Positions 18,040 through 26,966 of a stretch of DNA of 64,000 nucleotides are shown here, piece by piece. Numbering within the stretch: the stretch's first letter is position 1; the number at the start of each line of letters is the position of its first letter. Below the pieces are notes generated by a model. That model was not told where the DNA came from and did no database searches. It saw only the letters and a program-made list of their open reading frames with translations. The DNA is from an uncultured Oscillospiraceae bacterium (GTDB taxonomy: Bacteria > Bacillota > Clostridia > Oscillospirales > Oscillospiraceae): the NCBI GenBank assembly GCA_905234625.1, contig CAJOIC010000002.1, positions 1 to 64,000 on the forward strand, read 5' to 3'. The position numbers and the translations under genes were made by a program.

Positions 18040-18795
18040 GTGGCAAGATACGACAGATACGGCGCGGTGCGCAAAAAACGCAAGAGATCTCTCTTCGCGC
18101 CCATCTCCTTCCTGCTGGTGGGCGTGGCCATCATCTTCGGTATGGGCGTGTTTTTCCGCGTCCAGAAGATCGAGGTCGTGGGCTCCGTGTCCTATACCGA
18201 CGAGGAAGTCATCGAAGCCTCCGGCATCGACATCGGCGACAACCTGTTCTTTATCAACCGGTTTTCCGCCTCCAGCCGCATTTTCTCGAAGCTGCCCTTT
18301 GTGGAGGAGGCCAGCATAGAACGCAGCCTTCCCAATAAGCTCATCATCACAGTGGACGAGTCATTCGCCCTGGCGTACGTGAACTGGCAGGGGCAGAACT
18401 GGATGATGACCGGCAACTGCAAGCTGCTGGGCACCGGCTCGGGGGAGGACCTCCGGGGCCTTATCCACGTTCTGAACGTGACGCCGGAGGATCCTAAGGC
18501 AGGCGAGATCATGCAGGTGCAGGCAAACGAGAGCCTGAAGCTGTCCTATCTCCAGTCCCTTCTCCACGCCATGCAGCTGGCGGATATGACCGCCGACGTT
18601 GAGGATCTCGATATGGGAAACCCCGCCAATCCCACCTTCCGCTACCTTGACCGCTTCACGGTGAAAATGGGGCCCAACGACAATACGGACTATAAGCTCC
18701 GCATGCTCCTGAGCGCCGTCGCCCAGATGGAGAGCGATATGACCGGGACCGTGGATCTGGCGGAGGGGACGGCGGTGCATGTAAGTCCCGACTGA
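18040..18795 (+). CDS. ftsQ: Cell division protein FtsQ/DivIB
   Basis: DivIB/FtsQ is a bitopic division protein that stabilises the FtsL-FtsB complex. The GTG at 18040, after AAAGGGGA, gives 251 residues: a very basic cytoplasmic tail (RKKRKR), one membrane helix (about 19-38), then a POTRA domain (VQKIEVVGSVSYTDEEVIEA, about 39-60) and the beta domain. murB or murC, often between murG and ftsQ, are absent. Identity rests on POTRA, topology and synteny with ftsZ. Confidence 0.88.
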   Translation: MARYDRYGAVRKKRKRSLFAPISFLLVGVAIIFGMGVFFRVQKIEVVGSVSYTDEEVIEASGIDIGDNLFFINRFSASSRIFSKLPFVEEASIERSLPNKLIITVDESFALAYVNWQGQNWMMTGNCKLLGTGSGEDLRGLIHVLNVTPEDPKAGEIMQVQANESLKLSYLQSLLHAMQLADMTADVEDLDMGNPANPTFRYLDRFTVKMGPNDNTDYKLRMLLSAVAQMESDMTGTVDLAEGTAVHVSPD

Positions 18796-18841
18796 CGGAG
18801 CAAGGTTTTTTCTAATTTACATAATATTTTTGCAAAAGGTA

Positions 18842-18870
18842 TTGACCTGCCCGCAGATTCGTAATAAAAT
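18842..18870 (+). promoter_or_regulatory. Promoter of ftsZ
   Basis: TTGACC (18842-18847), a 17-base spacer and TAAAAT (18865-18870), each 5 of 6 to consensus. It lies about 57 bases before the ftsZ ATG and gives ftsZ its own expression within the dcw cluster. Confidence 0.8.
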
Positions 18871-18927
18871 GTTACTAATGTAATTTGCACGGGTGTGCCG
18901 TTGAATAATACACGGGAGGCAAATAGT

Positions 18928-20064
<1,137 letters not shown>

Positions 20065-20078
20065 TCCCCTGATATGAC

Positions 20079-20112
20079 AAGATCCCCTGCCGTTGCGGCA
20101 GGGGATCTTTTT
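20079..20112 (+). terminator. Terminator of ftsZ
   Basis: A perfect 14-bp stem, 20079-20092 with 20096-20109, a 3-base loop and a T-tract. Its end is within 2 bases of the stop codon of the convergent gene. Confidence 0.93.
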
Positions 20113-20608
20113 ATCGGAAGCAGCGGAGGATGAGCTCCCGCTTTTCCTGGGACGCGGCCCGCCGCTGGCAGGCGTAGTCCCGCAGCAGAGGAGAAAGGTC
20201 TCCGTCTGCGACCGCAGCTGCGTCGTAGGCCGCTGCCGCAGCCTCGTCCCGCAGCATGGCCTCCCGCAGGGAGTCCATAATGCCCTGTGTCCTGGGACAG
20301 CTCTCGCTCGTACTGATCCGTGCTCCGGTGCGCAGAAAGATCTCTGCCCGCAGCCGCTGGGCCCGCCGGACAGCCTGGGACGCGTGGCGAAGCAGCAGCT
20401 GCTTTCCCGGCCCGAGGCATCCCGCCAGAGCGCGGTCGTAGGCCGCGGCGCGAAGCTCATCACCCGCCAGCTGCTCCAGACAGAGCGACGGGTCATGCCT
20501 GGGCTGCGGCGATGTATTCGTCTCCGATCCCTCGACCCGGCGCCACACCCCGTCGAAGCCTTCCAGCACGGCGCGGACATATTCATCATGCAGCGTTTCG
20601 CTTTCCAT
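20111..20608 (-). CDS. Hypothetical helical protein, possible ferritin-like fold
   Basis: A 165-residue soluble protein that I do not firmly recognise. The start at 20608 follows GGGAGG by about 8 bases. The sequence is Ala/Arg/Leu/Glu-rich and should form several long helices, with two tandem-looking halves: DELRAAAYDRALAGC...RHASQAVRRAQRLRAE and RDEAAAAAYDAAAVADG...RDYACQRRAASQEKRE. That pattern recalls ferritin-like four-helix proteins common in Oscillospiraceae, but the metal-binding ExxH motifs are not clear. Its ribosome site sits in the 3' arm of the upstream terminator hairpin, so expression may depend on read-through from the SGNH gene. Confidence 0.6.
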   Translation of the reverse strand: MESETLHDEYVRAVLEGFDGVWRRVEGSETNTSPQPRHDPSLCLEQLAGDELRAAAYDRALAGCLGPGKQLLLRHASQAVRRAQRLRAEIFLRTGARISTSESCPRTQGIMDSLREAMLRDEAAAAAYDAAAVADGDLSPLLRDYACQRRAASQEKRELILRCFR

Positions 20609-20613
20609 ATAAA

Positions 20614-20647
20614 ACGACCTCCCGCACCATCGTATGCGGGAGGTCGT
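20614..20647 (-). terminator. Terminator hairpin carrying the next gene's ribosome site
   Basis: On the minus strand a perfect 13-bp stem (20635-20647 with 20614-20626, 8-base loop) is followed by TTTTAT. It terminates the SGNH hydrolase transcript, yet its 3' arm contains the GGGAGG that serves the gene starting at 20608. Confidence 0.85.
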
Positions 20648-20661
20648 GATTTTGCGTTCGC

Positions 20662-21507
20662 TTATTGATAGCCGTGTGTCCGGACATTGGTCTTGACCAC
20701 CTCGAAGCCCGCGGGTCCCAGGTGGATGCCGTCGCCGTTGCCGTAGTCGGCGTTCAGGTTGCCCGTATCGTCCATCAGCAGATCGTGGGTGTTGAGGTAG
20801 CGGGTGCCGGTGGCTTCCGCCACGTCGTAGATCCATTGGTTCGCCTGGAGGACGCCGGCGTTGCTGATACCGGTGGGAGCCATACTGTCGGTGACGGGGT
20901 AAATGGAGTGACAGATGATCTTCGTGTCAGGATTTGCCTGCCGGATACCGCTGATGAGATCGGTGTATTCCTCTTTGAACTGGACCTCGTCCATATAGGA
21001 GATGCCGTTGAGACCCAGGGTGATGATGAGGTACTCCGGCTTCACGTCCGCCACGGCGTCGCGGATGGAGAGACTTCGGACGGAGCCGTCCTCTGCGTAG
21101 ACGTCGAGATCCACATAGCTCTGAGCCCCCAGATCCATGGTGCCGATAGAGGTGGTCCAGACCTGAGGCCAGGGCAGCGCTTCATAGACGCCGGCGCCAT
21201 AGGTGGTACTGTCGCCCAGGAAGACGCATTTGGCGAGGTATTCCTCACCCATATCCTCCGTCTCCTGCAGCTCTGTAGGAGCTGGCTCCGGCGTGGGAGA
21301 GGGCGTGGGCTCCGGGGTGGCGGAGGTCTCCGTCCCGGCATCCTCCGCCATGGCGGCGTCCTTCATGGCGGGAGCGGAATCGTCTGCGTCTCCGCCGGAG
21401 GCTCTCGTGCAGGAGACGAAAAACACAGCGAAAAGCGCGGCCGCGGCGCAGATCACGATGGCCGCCAGCCAAAGCACGTGGAAATATTCCCGGATCCGTT
21501 CGCTCAT
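20662..21507 (-). CDS. Membrane-anchored SGNH/GDSL hydrolase
   Basis: A 281-residue extracellular esterase-type protein. Order: cytoplasmic start, one membrane anchor (about 11-32, or a signal peptide), an acidic linker, a TPEPTPSPTPEP spacer (about 64-75) typical of wall-spanning linkers, then an SGNH domain. Block I is FLGDSTTYG with nucleophile Ser100, block III is TLGLNG (about 164-168), and block V is DGIHLGP with Asp259 and His262. Substrate is unknown; surface polysaccharide or peptidoglycan acetyl esters are plausible. The start at 21507 follows AAAGGAG. Confidence 0.85.
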   Translation of the reverse strand: MSERIREYFHVLWLAAIVICAAAALFAVFFVSCTRASGGDADDSAPAMKDAAMAEDAGTETSATPEPTPSPTPEPAPTELQETEDMGEEYLAKCVFLGDSTTYGAGVYEALPWPQVWTTSIGTMDLGAQSYVDLDVYAEDGSVRSLSIRDAVADVKPEYLIITLGLNGISYMDEVQFKEEYTDLISGIRQANPDTKIICHSIYPVTDSMAPTGISNAGVLQANQWIYDVAEATGTRYLNTHDLLMDDTGNLNADYGNGDGIHLGPAGFEVVKTNVRTHGYQ

Positions 21508-21525
21508 GTGTTTTTCTCTCCTTTG

Positions 21526-21554
21526 AAAAAGGGGAAGCGGCTGCTTCCCCTTTT
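21526..21554 (-). terminator. Terminator of the EF-G-like gene
   Basis: On the minus strand AAAAGGGGAAGC pairs with GCTTCCCCTTTT (12 bp, 4-base loop), ending in a T-run at 21530-21526. The ribosome site of the SGNH gene begins directly after it. Confidence 0.88.
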
Positions 21555-21576
21555 AGTGTGTGCTGTTATGTCCGGA

Positions 21577-23607
21577 TCATTCGGCCTCGGCCAGAGCCTT
21601 GGCTTCCTCGATGATCTTCTGCTGGACGTTCGCGGGGGTCTCGTCGTAGCGGATGAACTCCAGGGTGAAGGAACCGCGGCCCTGGGTCATACTGCGCAGA
21701 TCGATGGCGTAGGTGGTCATCTCCGCCATGGGGACCTCGGCCTCCACGACCTGCATGCCGTCGTGGGCGTTCATGCCCAGCATGGTGCCGCGGCGCTTGG
21801 AGGGGATGTCGCTCATGATGTCGCCGAGGTTTGCGTCGGGGATGGTGACCTTCAGCAGGCCGATGGGCTCCATAATGACGGGGTTGGCGTTCACCAGCTC
21901 CTTATAGGCGAGACCGGCGGCGGTCTTGAATGCCATTTCGGAGGAGTCCACGGGGTGGAAGTCGCCGTCGTACAGGACGGCCTTCAGGTACACCATGGGA
22001 TAACCGGCGAGGACGCCCTTCTGGCAGTTTTCGCGCAGGCCCTTTTCCACGGCGGGGAAGAAGTTCTTGGGAACGGAGCCGCCGAAGACCTCCTCGGCGA
22101 AGATCATGTCCTCCTGCTCGGACTGGGGCTCGAAGCGGATCTTGACGTCCGCGAACTGGCCATGACCGCCGGTCTGCTTCTTGTGGCGGCCGTGGGTCTC
22201 CAGAGTCTTGCGGATCTTCTCGCGGTAAGCCACGCGGGCGGGGGAGAGCTCCACCTCCACGCCGAACTTGCTCTTGAGCTTGGAGCAGAGGACGTCGATG
22301 TGCATATCGCCGGCGCCGGCCACCACCTGCTGATGGGTCTCGGCGTTCAGGGTGACGGAGAAGGTGGGATCCTCCTCGTTCAGGCGGGAGAGGCCCTGGG
22401 CGACCTTGTCGTCCTGGCCCTTCACCTTGGGGGAGATGGCCATCTGATAGCAGGGGACATCGAACTCGATGCCGGGCAGGGCCTCAACGGCGCCGGGAGC
22501 GCAGAGAGTGTCGCCGGTCTTGGTATCGGTGAGTTTGGACACCGCGCCGAAATCGCCGCAGCCGATCTCGGGGACTTCGGTGTTCTTCTTGCCCTGCATG
22601 GTGTAGATGTGGCCGAGCTTTTCCTGAGCGCCGGAGCGGGCGTTCGTCAGGGTCAGATCGCCGGTCACCTTGCCGGAGACGACCTTGAACAGGGAGAACT
22701 TGCCGAACTGGTCGGAGACGGTCTTGTAGATGATGACCTTCGCCGGACCGTTGGGATCCAGGGCCTTGCCGCCCTCAGAGGGCTCGGGGAAGATGGAGAC
22801 GGCGGCGTCCAGCAGGATGCGGGTGCCGAGGCCGGTGAAGGCGCTGCCGGCGTAAACGGGGCAGATGCTGCCGTCGGCGACGCCTGCGCTCAGGGCGCCG
22901 GAGATCTCCTCGGGGGAGAGCTCCATGGTCTCGAAGTACTTCTCCATCAGCTCCTCGCTGGTCTCGGCGGCGGACTCGGCAAGCTCGGTGTAGAGCTCCT
23001 CGAGACGGTCGCTCATGGAGTCTGGCATGGGGATGTCCACGCGCTTGTTGCCCTCCATCTTGAAGGCCTTCTTCGTGATGACGTCCACGATGCCGACGTA
23101 CTTGTCGCCATCCTTGATGGGGGCGGTCATGGCACAGACGGAGTTGCCGAAGGCGGCGCGCAGACCGTCGAAGGTCTTGTCGAAGTCGGCGTGCTCCTCA
23201 TCGAGCTTGGAGATGTAGATGGCGCGGGGCTTTCCGGCCTCCTTGAGGAGCTTCCAGCTCTTTTCGGCGCCGACGTTCAGACCGTCCTTCGCGGAGACGC
23301 AGATGATGCCCAGGTCGGCGACGCGGAGGGCCTGCTTCACCTCGCCGGCGAAGTCGAAGAATCCCGGCGTGTCGATGATGTTTATTTTATAGCCCTGCCA
23401 GTTGGCATACATGGTGGCGGCGGAGATGCTGATTTGACGGCGGATCTCCTCCGCGTCGAAGTCGGAGACGGTGTTGCCGTCCACGACCTTGCCCATGCGG
23501 TCGGTCATACCGGCGATGGACAGGATGTTCTCAGCCAGCGTGGTCTTGCCGTTGCCGCCGTGACCGAGCAGAGCGATGTTGCGGATCTTCTTCAGTTCAG
23601 TGCTCAT
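21577..23607 (-). CDS. Elongation factor G-like GTPase (EF-G-2 type)
   Basis: A five-domain translation-factor GTPase of 676 residues starting at 23607 behind AAGGAG. The G1 loop reads GHGGNGKTT (15-23) instead of the AHIDAGKTT of canonical EF-G; G3 is DTPG (79-82) and G4 is SKLD (133-136) instead of NKxD. The domain IV segment (TGGHGQFADVKIRFEP) and the C-terminal elongation-factor domain are intact. These features match the second EF-G-like class (for example Thermus EF-G-2), whose role is less clear than that of the housekeeping FusA. It is transcribed alone from its own promoter. Confidence 0.88.
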   Translation of the reverse strand: MSTELKKIRNIALLGHGGNGKTTLAENILSIAGMTDRMGKVVDGNTVSDFDAEEIRRQISISAATMYANWQGYKINIIDTPGFFDFAGEVKQALRVADLGIICVSAKDGLNVGAEKSWKLLKEAGKPRAIYISKLDEEHADFDKTFDGLRAAFGNSVCAMTAPIKDGDKYVGIVDVITKKAFKMEGNKRVDIPMPDSMSDRLEELYTELAESAAETSEELMEKYFETMELSPEEISGALSAGVADGSICPVYAGSAFTGLGTRILLDAAVSIFPEPSEGGKALDPNGPAKVIIYKTVSDQFGKFSLFKVVSGKVTGDLTLTNARSGAQEKLGHIYTMQGKKNTEVPEIGCGDFGAVSKLTDTKTGDTLCAPGAVEALPGIEFDVPCYQMAISPKVKGQDDKVAQGLSRLNEEDPTFSVTLNAETHQQVVAGAGDMHIDVLCSKLKSKFGVEVELSPARVAYREKIRKTLETHGRHKKQTGGHGQFADVKIRFEPQSEQEDMIFAEEVFGGSVPKNFFPAVEKGLRENCQKGVLAGYPMVYLKAVLYDGDFHPVDSSEMAFKTAAGLAYKELVNANPVIMEPIGLLKVTIPDANLGDIMSDIPSKRRGTMLGMNAHDGMQVVEAEVPMAEMTTYAIDLRSMTQGRGSFTLEFIRYDETPANVQQKIIEEAKALAEAE

Positions 23608-23683
23608 GAGGTTTTCTCCTTCTATAATGATTCGTAAACGTAAATACAGGGGATCGGGCGCGCAAAGCACACCACATTAAAAT

Positions 23684-23712
23684 ATTATACACGATTGCTG
23701 AATGATTAGCAA
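23684..23712 (-). promoter_or_regulatory. Promoter of the EF-G-like gene
   Basis: On the minus strand TTGCTA (23712-23707), a 17-base spacer and consensus TATAAT (23689-23684), about 77 bases before the start codon. Confidence 0.8.
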
Positions 23713-23752
23713 TAGCATATCCGTGAGAAATCGAGGGTCCCGGCCTGAATTT

Positions 23753-25900
23753 TTACCGGCTCTGTCCCAGGGAGAGGATGAGCGCCGGGAGGAACCACAG
23801 GGCCATAAAGGAGAGGACGTTGCCCGCGGAGGCGGTGTCGAAGGCTCCCACGCGGCAGAGAAGGAACATGATGACCATGCCGATGCCCGCGCCTGCCAGG
23901 GACAGGATCGCGGAGATGCGGCTGGCGTTGTATGCTTTGCGGGCGGCCTCGGCGGCCTCCACGAGAGGAAGCATCCCCGGACGGGAGATCACGGCGTCGA
24001 TGGGGGTATCTCCGCCCTCGGCGGCTTCTTCCCGAAGACGGTAGCGCTCACGGAAGGAGGGGAAGTTGAACCGGTCCGTGGGCATGCGGAAGAGCTTTCC
24101 GATCATGCGCGGGGTGATATTGAAGTCCCGGATGGCGAAGACAGTCTGGGTCTTTCCCCTCATGAGAGTGACGAGTGCCTCCTGTACGGAGGTCACGGGT
24201 ATGTAATCGATGACGAAAACGCCCACAAGCTCGCCGGAAATGGCGGTGCAGATGGAGTTTCGGGTCTGCAGGTTCTGGGGCAGGCGGATGCCCATGAGAT
24301 TCATAAAGCCCGCGGAGCCTACCAGGACCCTCTCTCCGCTGATCAGGCCGGACAGACCGCCGCCCTCATGGACGGCGAATTCTTCCACGCCGGGCATGTT
24401 GTAGCCCCGCCGTGAGACCAGCTCGTCAAACAGGGCGGAGACGCCGCTGCCGGAGGCGGAGAGAAGCCCTGCTGTGGAGGCGACGACCTTCCCCAGAAAG
24501 ACGCCCTCGGCCACGTTGATCTCAGAGAATTTCATGGTGCCGGGGGGAAATAGGTCCTCGTCCGTGATGACGACCCGGTTGGTCTTGCCTATGTCGGCAC
24601 AGCCGTCGTACCCGGCGAGTGCGGCGCCGGAGCTGCGAAGGCGGCGGGCGGCGATGGCATAGGGCAGGGGGAAGCCCACGAAGGCCGCGAAGGAGGCGCT
24701 GACGGATACCAGCGCGGAGAAGGTGTGCAGGAAATACGCGCCGTTTCCGATACAGGCTATGACGGAAAGCAGCAGCGATGCTCCCAGGAGAAACGGCGCC
24801 GCCGCAGCGTAAGCCGTGCGGCAGATGTCCTGGGATTCGCTCCGGCGCACGATGCCCTCAGTGCTGTCCCGTTCCGTGCGCAGAAGAGCCTGATCCGCGC
24901 CGGAGGACAGGACGGAAGGCGTCTTGGAGGCCGCGGCGGTGCGGAAGGTGCGGCGCAAGGCCTTGCAGGTGAGTTGTTCGCCCCAGAGCGCCGCCGTGAG
25001 GGAGGCCGCGCCGATGGCGCAGAAGGGCAGCGTGTCCACCAGCTCGAACAGGACGAGAACGGCGTCGATGCCGGATAGGATCGCGGCGATAGAGGCCAGG
25101 GCCTCCGCGCCGGGCTTTAAGTCAAAGAGCTGCCGCAGTCCGGCGGTGACCACATCCAGCGCCGTCATCATGACGGCCAGGAGCAGGACAAGGCTGACAC
25201 CGGCCTGCAGGGGGATGCTCCTGCCGAGCATGCCCGCCATGGGCAGCCGCAGGCTGATCCAGGCGAGGATGACGGTGAGGAGCAGGGCTACCCGCAGCCG
25301 CATGGACAGGGGACGCAGCAGAGAGCCGTAATACTTGGCGGCCTTGCCCGGGGTCAGCTCCGGGGTCTCCCGGATGTCCAAAGGCTCGGGCCAGTTGGCG
25401 GCCTCCGCCGTCTGCATCTGGCGGCGAGCGATGCGGGTCGCCACCATGCGTACCGCCGGGGCGAGGAAGCGCTCGGTAAAGGACTGGCGGGGCGGTTCCT
25501 GCGTCTGAACGGGACGCTGGGTGCGTTCCGGACGGGGCTTTTTCACAGGGATCTCCGGCTCCTTCTGAGGGGCCTCCTCTGCGGCATTGTCCTTATATCG
25601 CAGGGTGATGATCCCATCCTCGCCGATGACCACCCGGGGCCGCTGCTCCCGGGAGTCGTTTTCCGTCTCGTCAGGGGGAGCGGAGGGGGCCTGCGGGGAC
25701 GCATCCTGCGCGATGGCGTCCTCTTCGGCGGGAGCACCCTCCCGCACAGGCGCAGACGGCGCTGCCTCGGGCTGCGGGGCTTCTTCCCGGTGGGCCTGGG
25801 CCTCCTGCTGATAGTGGCGCAGCGTCTCGCCCAGGGTGCTCATGGCAGCGCGGCGGGACCGCTCGGCGATAGAGGCGGCGTCCCCGGCGGGGGGGTCCAC
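23753..25900 (-). CDS. Degenerate P-type ATPase-like membrane protein (frameshifted near N-terminus)
   Basis: A long membrane protein that keeps the layout of an HMA/metal P-type ATPase but has lost its catalytic residues. After a Pro/Glu/Ala-rich cytoplasmic region (to about 160) come helices at about 200-300 and 365-420. The phosphorylation-site region reads GKTNRVVITDED, where an ATPase has DKTGTLT, so the acceptor Asp is missing. A recognisable N-domain-like stretch follows (GGGLSGLISGERVLVGSAGF). The TGDN hinge is replaced by IRDFN and GDGxND is absent, and two helices end the protein. The frame opens at a weak GTG (25900); the true N-terminus is probably in another frame, from 26093. 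Transport is unlikely; a regulatory or scaffold role is inference. Confidence 0.75.
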   Translation of the reverse strand: MDPPAGDAASIAERSRRAAMSTLGETLRHYQQEAQAHREEAPQPEAAPSAPVREGAPAEEDAIAQDASPQAPSAPPDETENDSREQRPRVVIGEDGIITLRYKDNAAEEAPQKEPEIPVKKPRPERTQRPVQTQEPPRQSFTERFLAPAVRMVATRIARRQMQTAEAANWPEPLDIRETPELTPGKAAKYYGSLLRPLSMRLRVALLLTVILAWISLRLPMAGMLGRSIPLQAGVSLVLLLAVMMTALDVVTAGLRQLFDLKPGAEALASIAAILSGIDAVLVLFELVDTLPFCAIGAASLTAALWGEQLTCKALRRTFRTAAASKTPSVLSSGADQALLRTERDSTEGIVRRSESQDICRTAYAAAAPFLLGASLLLSVIACIGNGAYFLHTFSALVSVSASFAAFVGFPLPYAIAARRLRSSGAALAGYDGCADIGKTNRVVITDEDLFPPGTMKFSEINVAEGVFLGKVVASTAGLLSASGSGVSALFDELVSRRGYNMPGVEEFAVHEGGGLSGLISGERVLVGSAGFMNLMGIRLPQNLQTRNSICTAISGELVGVFVIDYIPVTSVQEALVTLMRGKTQTVFAIRDFNITPRMIGKLFRMPTDRFNFPSFRERYRLREEAAEGGDTPIDAVISRPGMLPLVEAAEAARKAYNASRISAILSLAGAGIGMVIMFLLCRVGAFDTASAGNVLSFMALWFLPALILSLGQSR
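25889..25895. other. G7 homopolymer at the frameshift
   Basis: Seven consecutive G on the plus strand (C7 in the coding strand). With six, the upstream frame (start 26093) and the downstream 715-codon frame would join into one protein. It may be a phase-variable tract, a real mutation or a sequencing error. Confidence 0.8.
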
Positions 25901-26093
25901 GGCCTTCGGCCTCCGCCGCGGCAGGACGCACCTGGGGCGCCGGAGCGTTGGTCTTTTCCTCGGTCGGGGGAGCGGGGTTACCCGCCGCCGCGGCGCGGTT
26001 GGCCGCGGTTTTTCGCGCGTACTCCTGCAGGAGAGCGGCTACGGAGTATTCGTCGTACTCCGGAGTTATGTCCCGGATCTGTCTCTCACTCAT
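25896..26093 (-). other. N-terminal segment of the P-type ATPase-like protein, out of frame
   Basis: From the ATG at 26093, which overlaps the rlmB stop by 8 bases, a frame begins MSERQIRDITPEYDEYSVAA and continues about 65 residues with a coherent composition (Ala/Pro/Glu-rich, like the start of the downstream frame). Past the G7 tract this frame turns into Arg/Gly-rich sequence typical of a non-coding frame and stops at 25671. Removing one C restores a continuous protein of about 779 residues. No good ribosome site precedes 26093, suggesting coupling to rlmB. Confidence 0.65.
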
Positions 26094-26835
26094 GGCGCTG
26101 ACGTACGATCTCGTACAGGAGGATGGCGGCGGCGACGGAGGCGTTCAGGGAGTTTACTCTGCCGGCCATGGGAATGGAAAGGATGAAGTCGCAGTTTTCC
26201 CGCACGAGACGGCTGATGCCGCGGCCCTCCGAGCCGATGACGAGGCAGATGGGGCCTCTCATATCCGTCTTCCAGAGCGGCGCGTCTCCGTCGGCCTCCG
26301 CGCCGTAGACCCAGAGACCTTCCTTCTTGAGGTCCTGGAGGGCGGCGGTGAGGTTTGCCACTCTGGCGACGAGCATATGCTCAGCAGCGCCTGCGCTGGC
26401 TTTGTCCGCGGCGGCGGTGATCCCCGCGCTGTGGTGCCGGGGGATGATGACTCCATGGGCTCCGGCGCATTCCGCGCAGCGGATGACGGCCCCCAGGTTC
26501 CGGGGATCCTCCAGCCCGTCGCACACCACGATGAAGGGGTCCTCGTTCCGTTCCCTGGCGAGGGCCAGGATATCCTCCGGGGCGCAGTACTCCTTGGCGG
26601 CGGCTACGGCGATGACGCCCTGGTGCGCGCCGTTCGTGACGCTCATGGCGTCGAGCTTGCGCCGGTCGCATTCCGTGACGGTGATCCCGGCGTTTCTGGC
26701 GTTGGACGCAATGAAGCCGAGGGCCTTGTCGCTGGTCCCCCTGGCCAGGAAGATCTTGTCCAGCGGCCGCCCCGCGCGGATAGCCTCTATGACGGCGTTC
26801 TTTCCCTCTATGATGTTTTCATCTGACATATTCAT
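26086..26835 (-). CDS. rlmB: TrmH-family 23S rRNA 2'-O-methyltransferase (RlmB)
   Basis: SPOUT-class methyltransferase, probably acting on G2251 of 23S rRNA. About 249 residues: an N-terminal L30e-like substrate domain (IIEGKNAVIEAIRAGRPLDK) and a C-terminal trefoil-knot domain with motif 1 CDGLEDPRNLGAVIRCAEC, motif 2 CLVIGSEGRGISRLVRE and motif 3 IPMAGRVNSLNASVAAAILLYE. Starts at 26841 (TTG), 26835 and 26829 are all possible, with no ribosome site before any of them. Confidence 0.9.
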   Translation of the reverse strand: MNMSDENIIEGKNAVIEAIRAGRPLDKIFLARGTSDKALGFIASNARNAGITVTECDRRKLDAMSVTNGAHQGVIAVAAAKEYCAPEDILALARERNEDPFIVVCDGLEDPRNLGAVIRCAECAGAHGVIIPRHHSAGITAAADKASAGAAEHMLVARVANLTAALQDLKKEGLWVYGAEADGDAPLWKTDMRGPICLVIGSEGRGISRLVRENCDFILSIPMAGRVNSLNASVAAAILLYEIVRQRHE

Positions 26836-26894
26836 ACGCAATATACTATATCACAAAGCCAAAGGATTGGAAAGCCTGAACAGGGAAAAATATA

Positions 26895-26923
26895 TGGACT
26901 TTATTACCGAAAAAGGGTATGAT
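26895..26923 (+). promoter_or_regulatory. Putative promoter of the rhomboid-like gene
   Basis: TGGACT (26895-26900), 17 bases, TATGAT (26918-26923), 44 bases before the TTG start. The -35 element is weak (4 of 6). Confidence 0.45.
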
Positions 26924-26966
26924 TAACTTGTTGAGTGATATCGGATCGCATAAGAGGTGAATTGTT

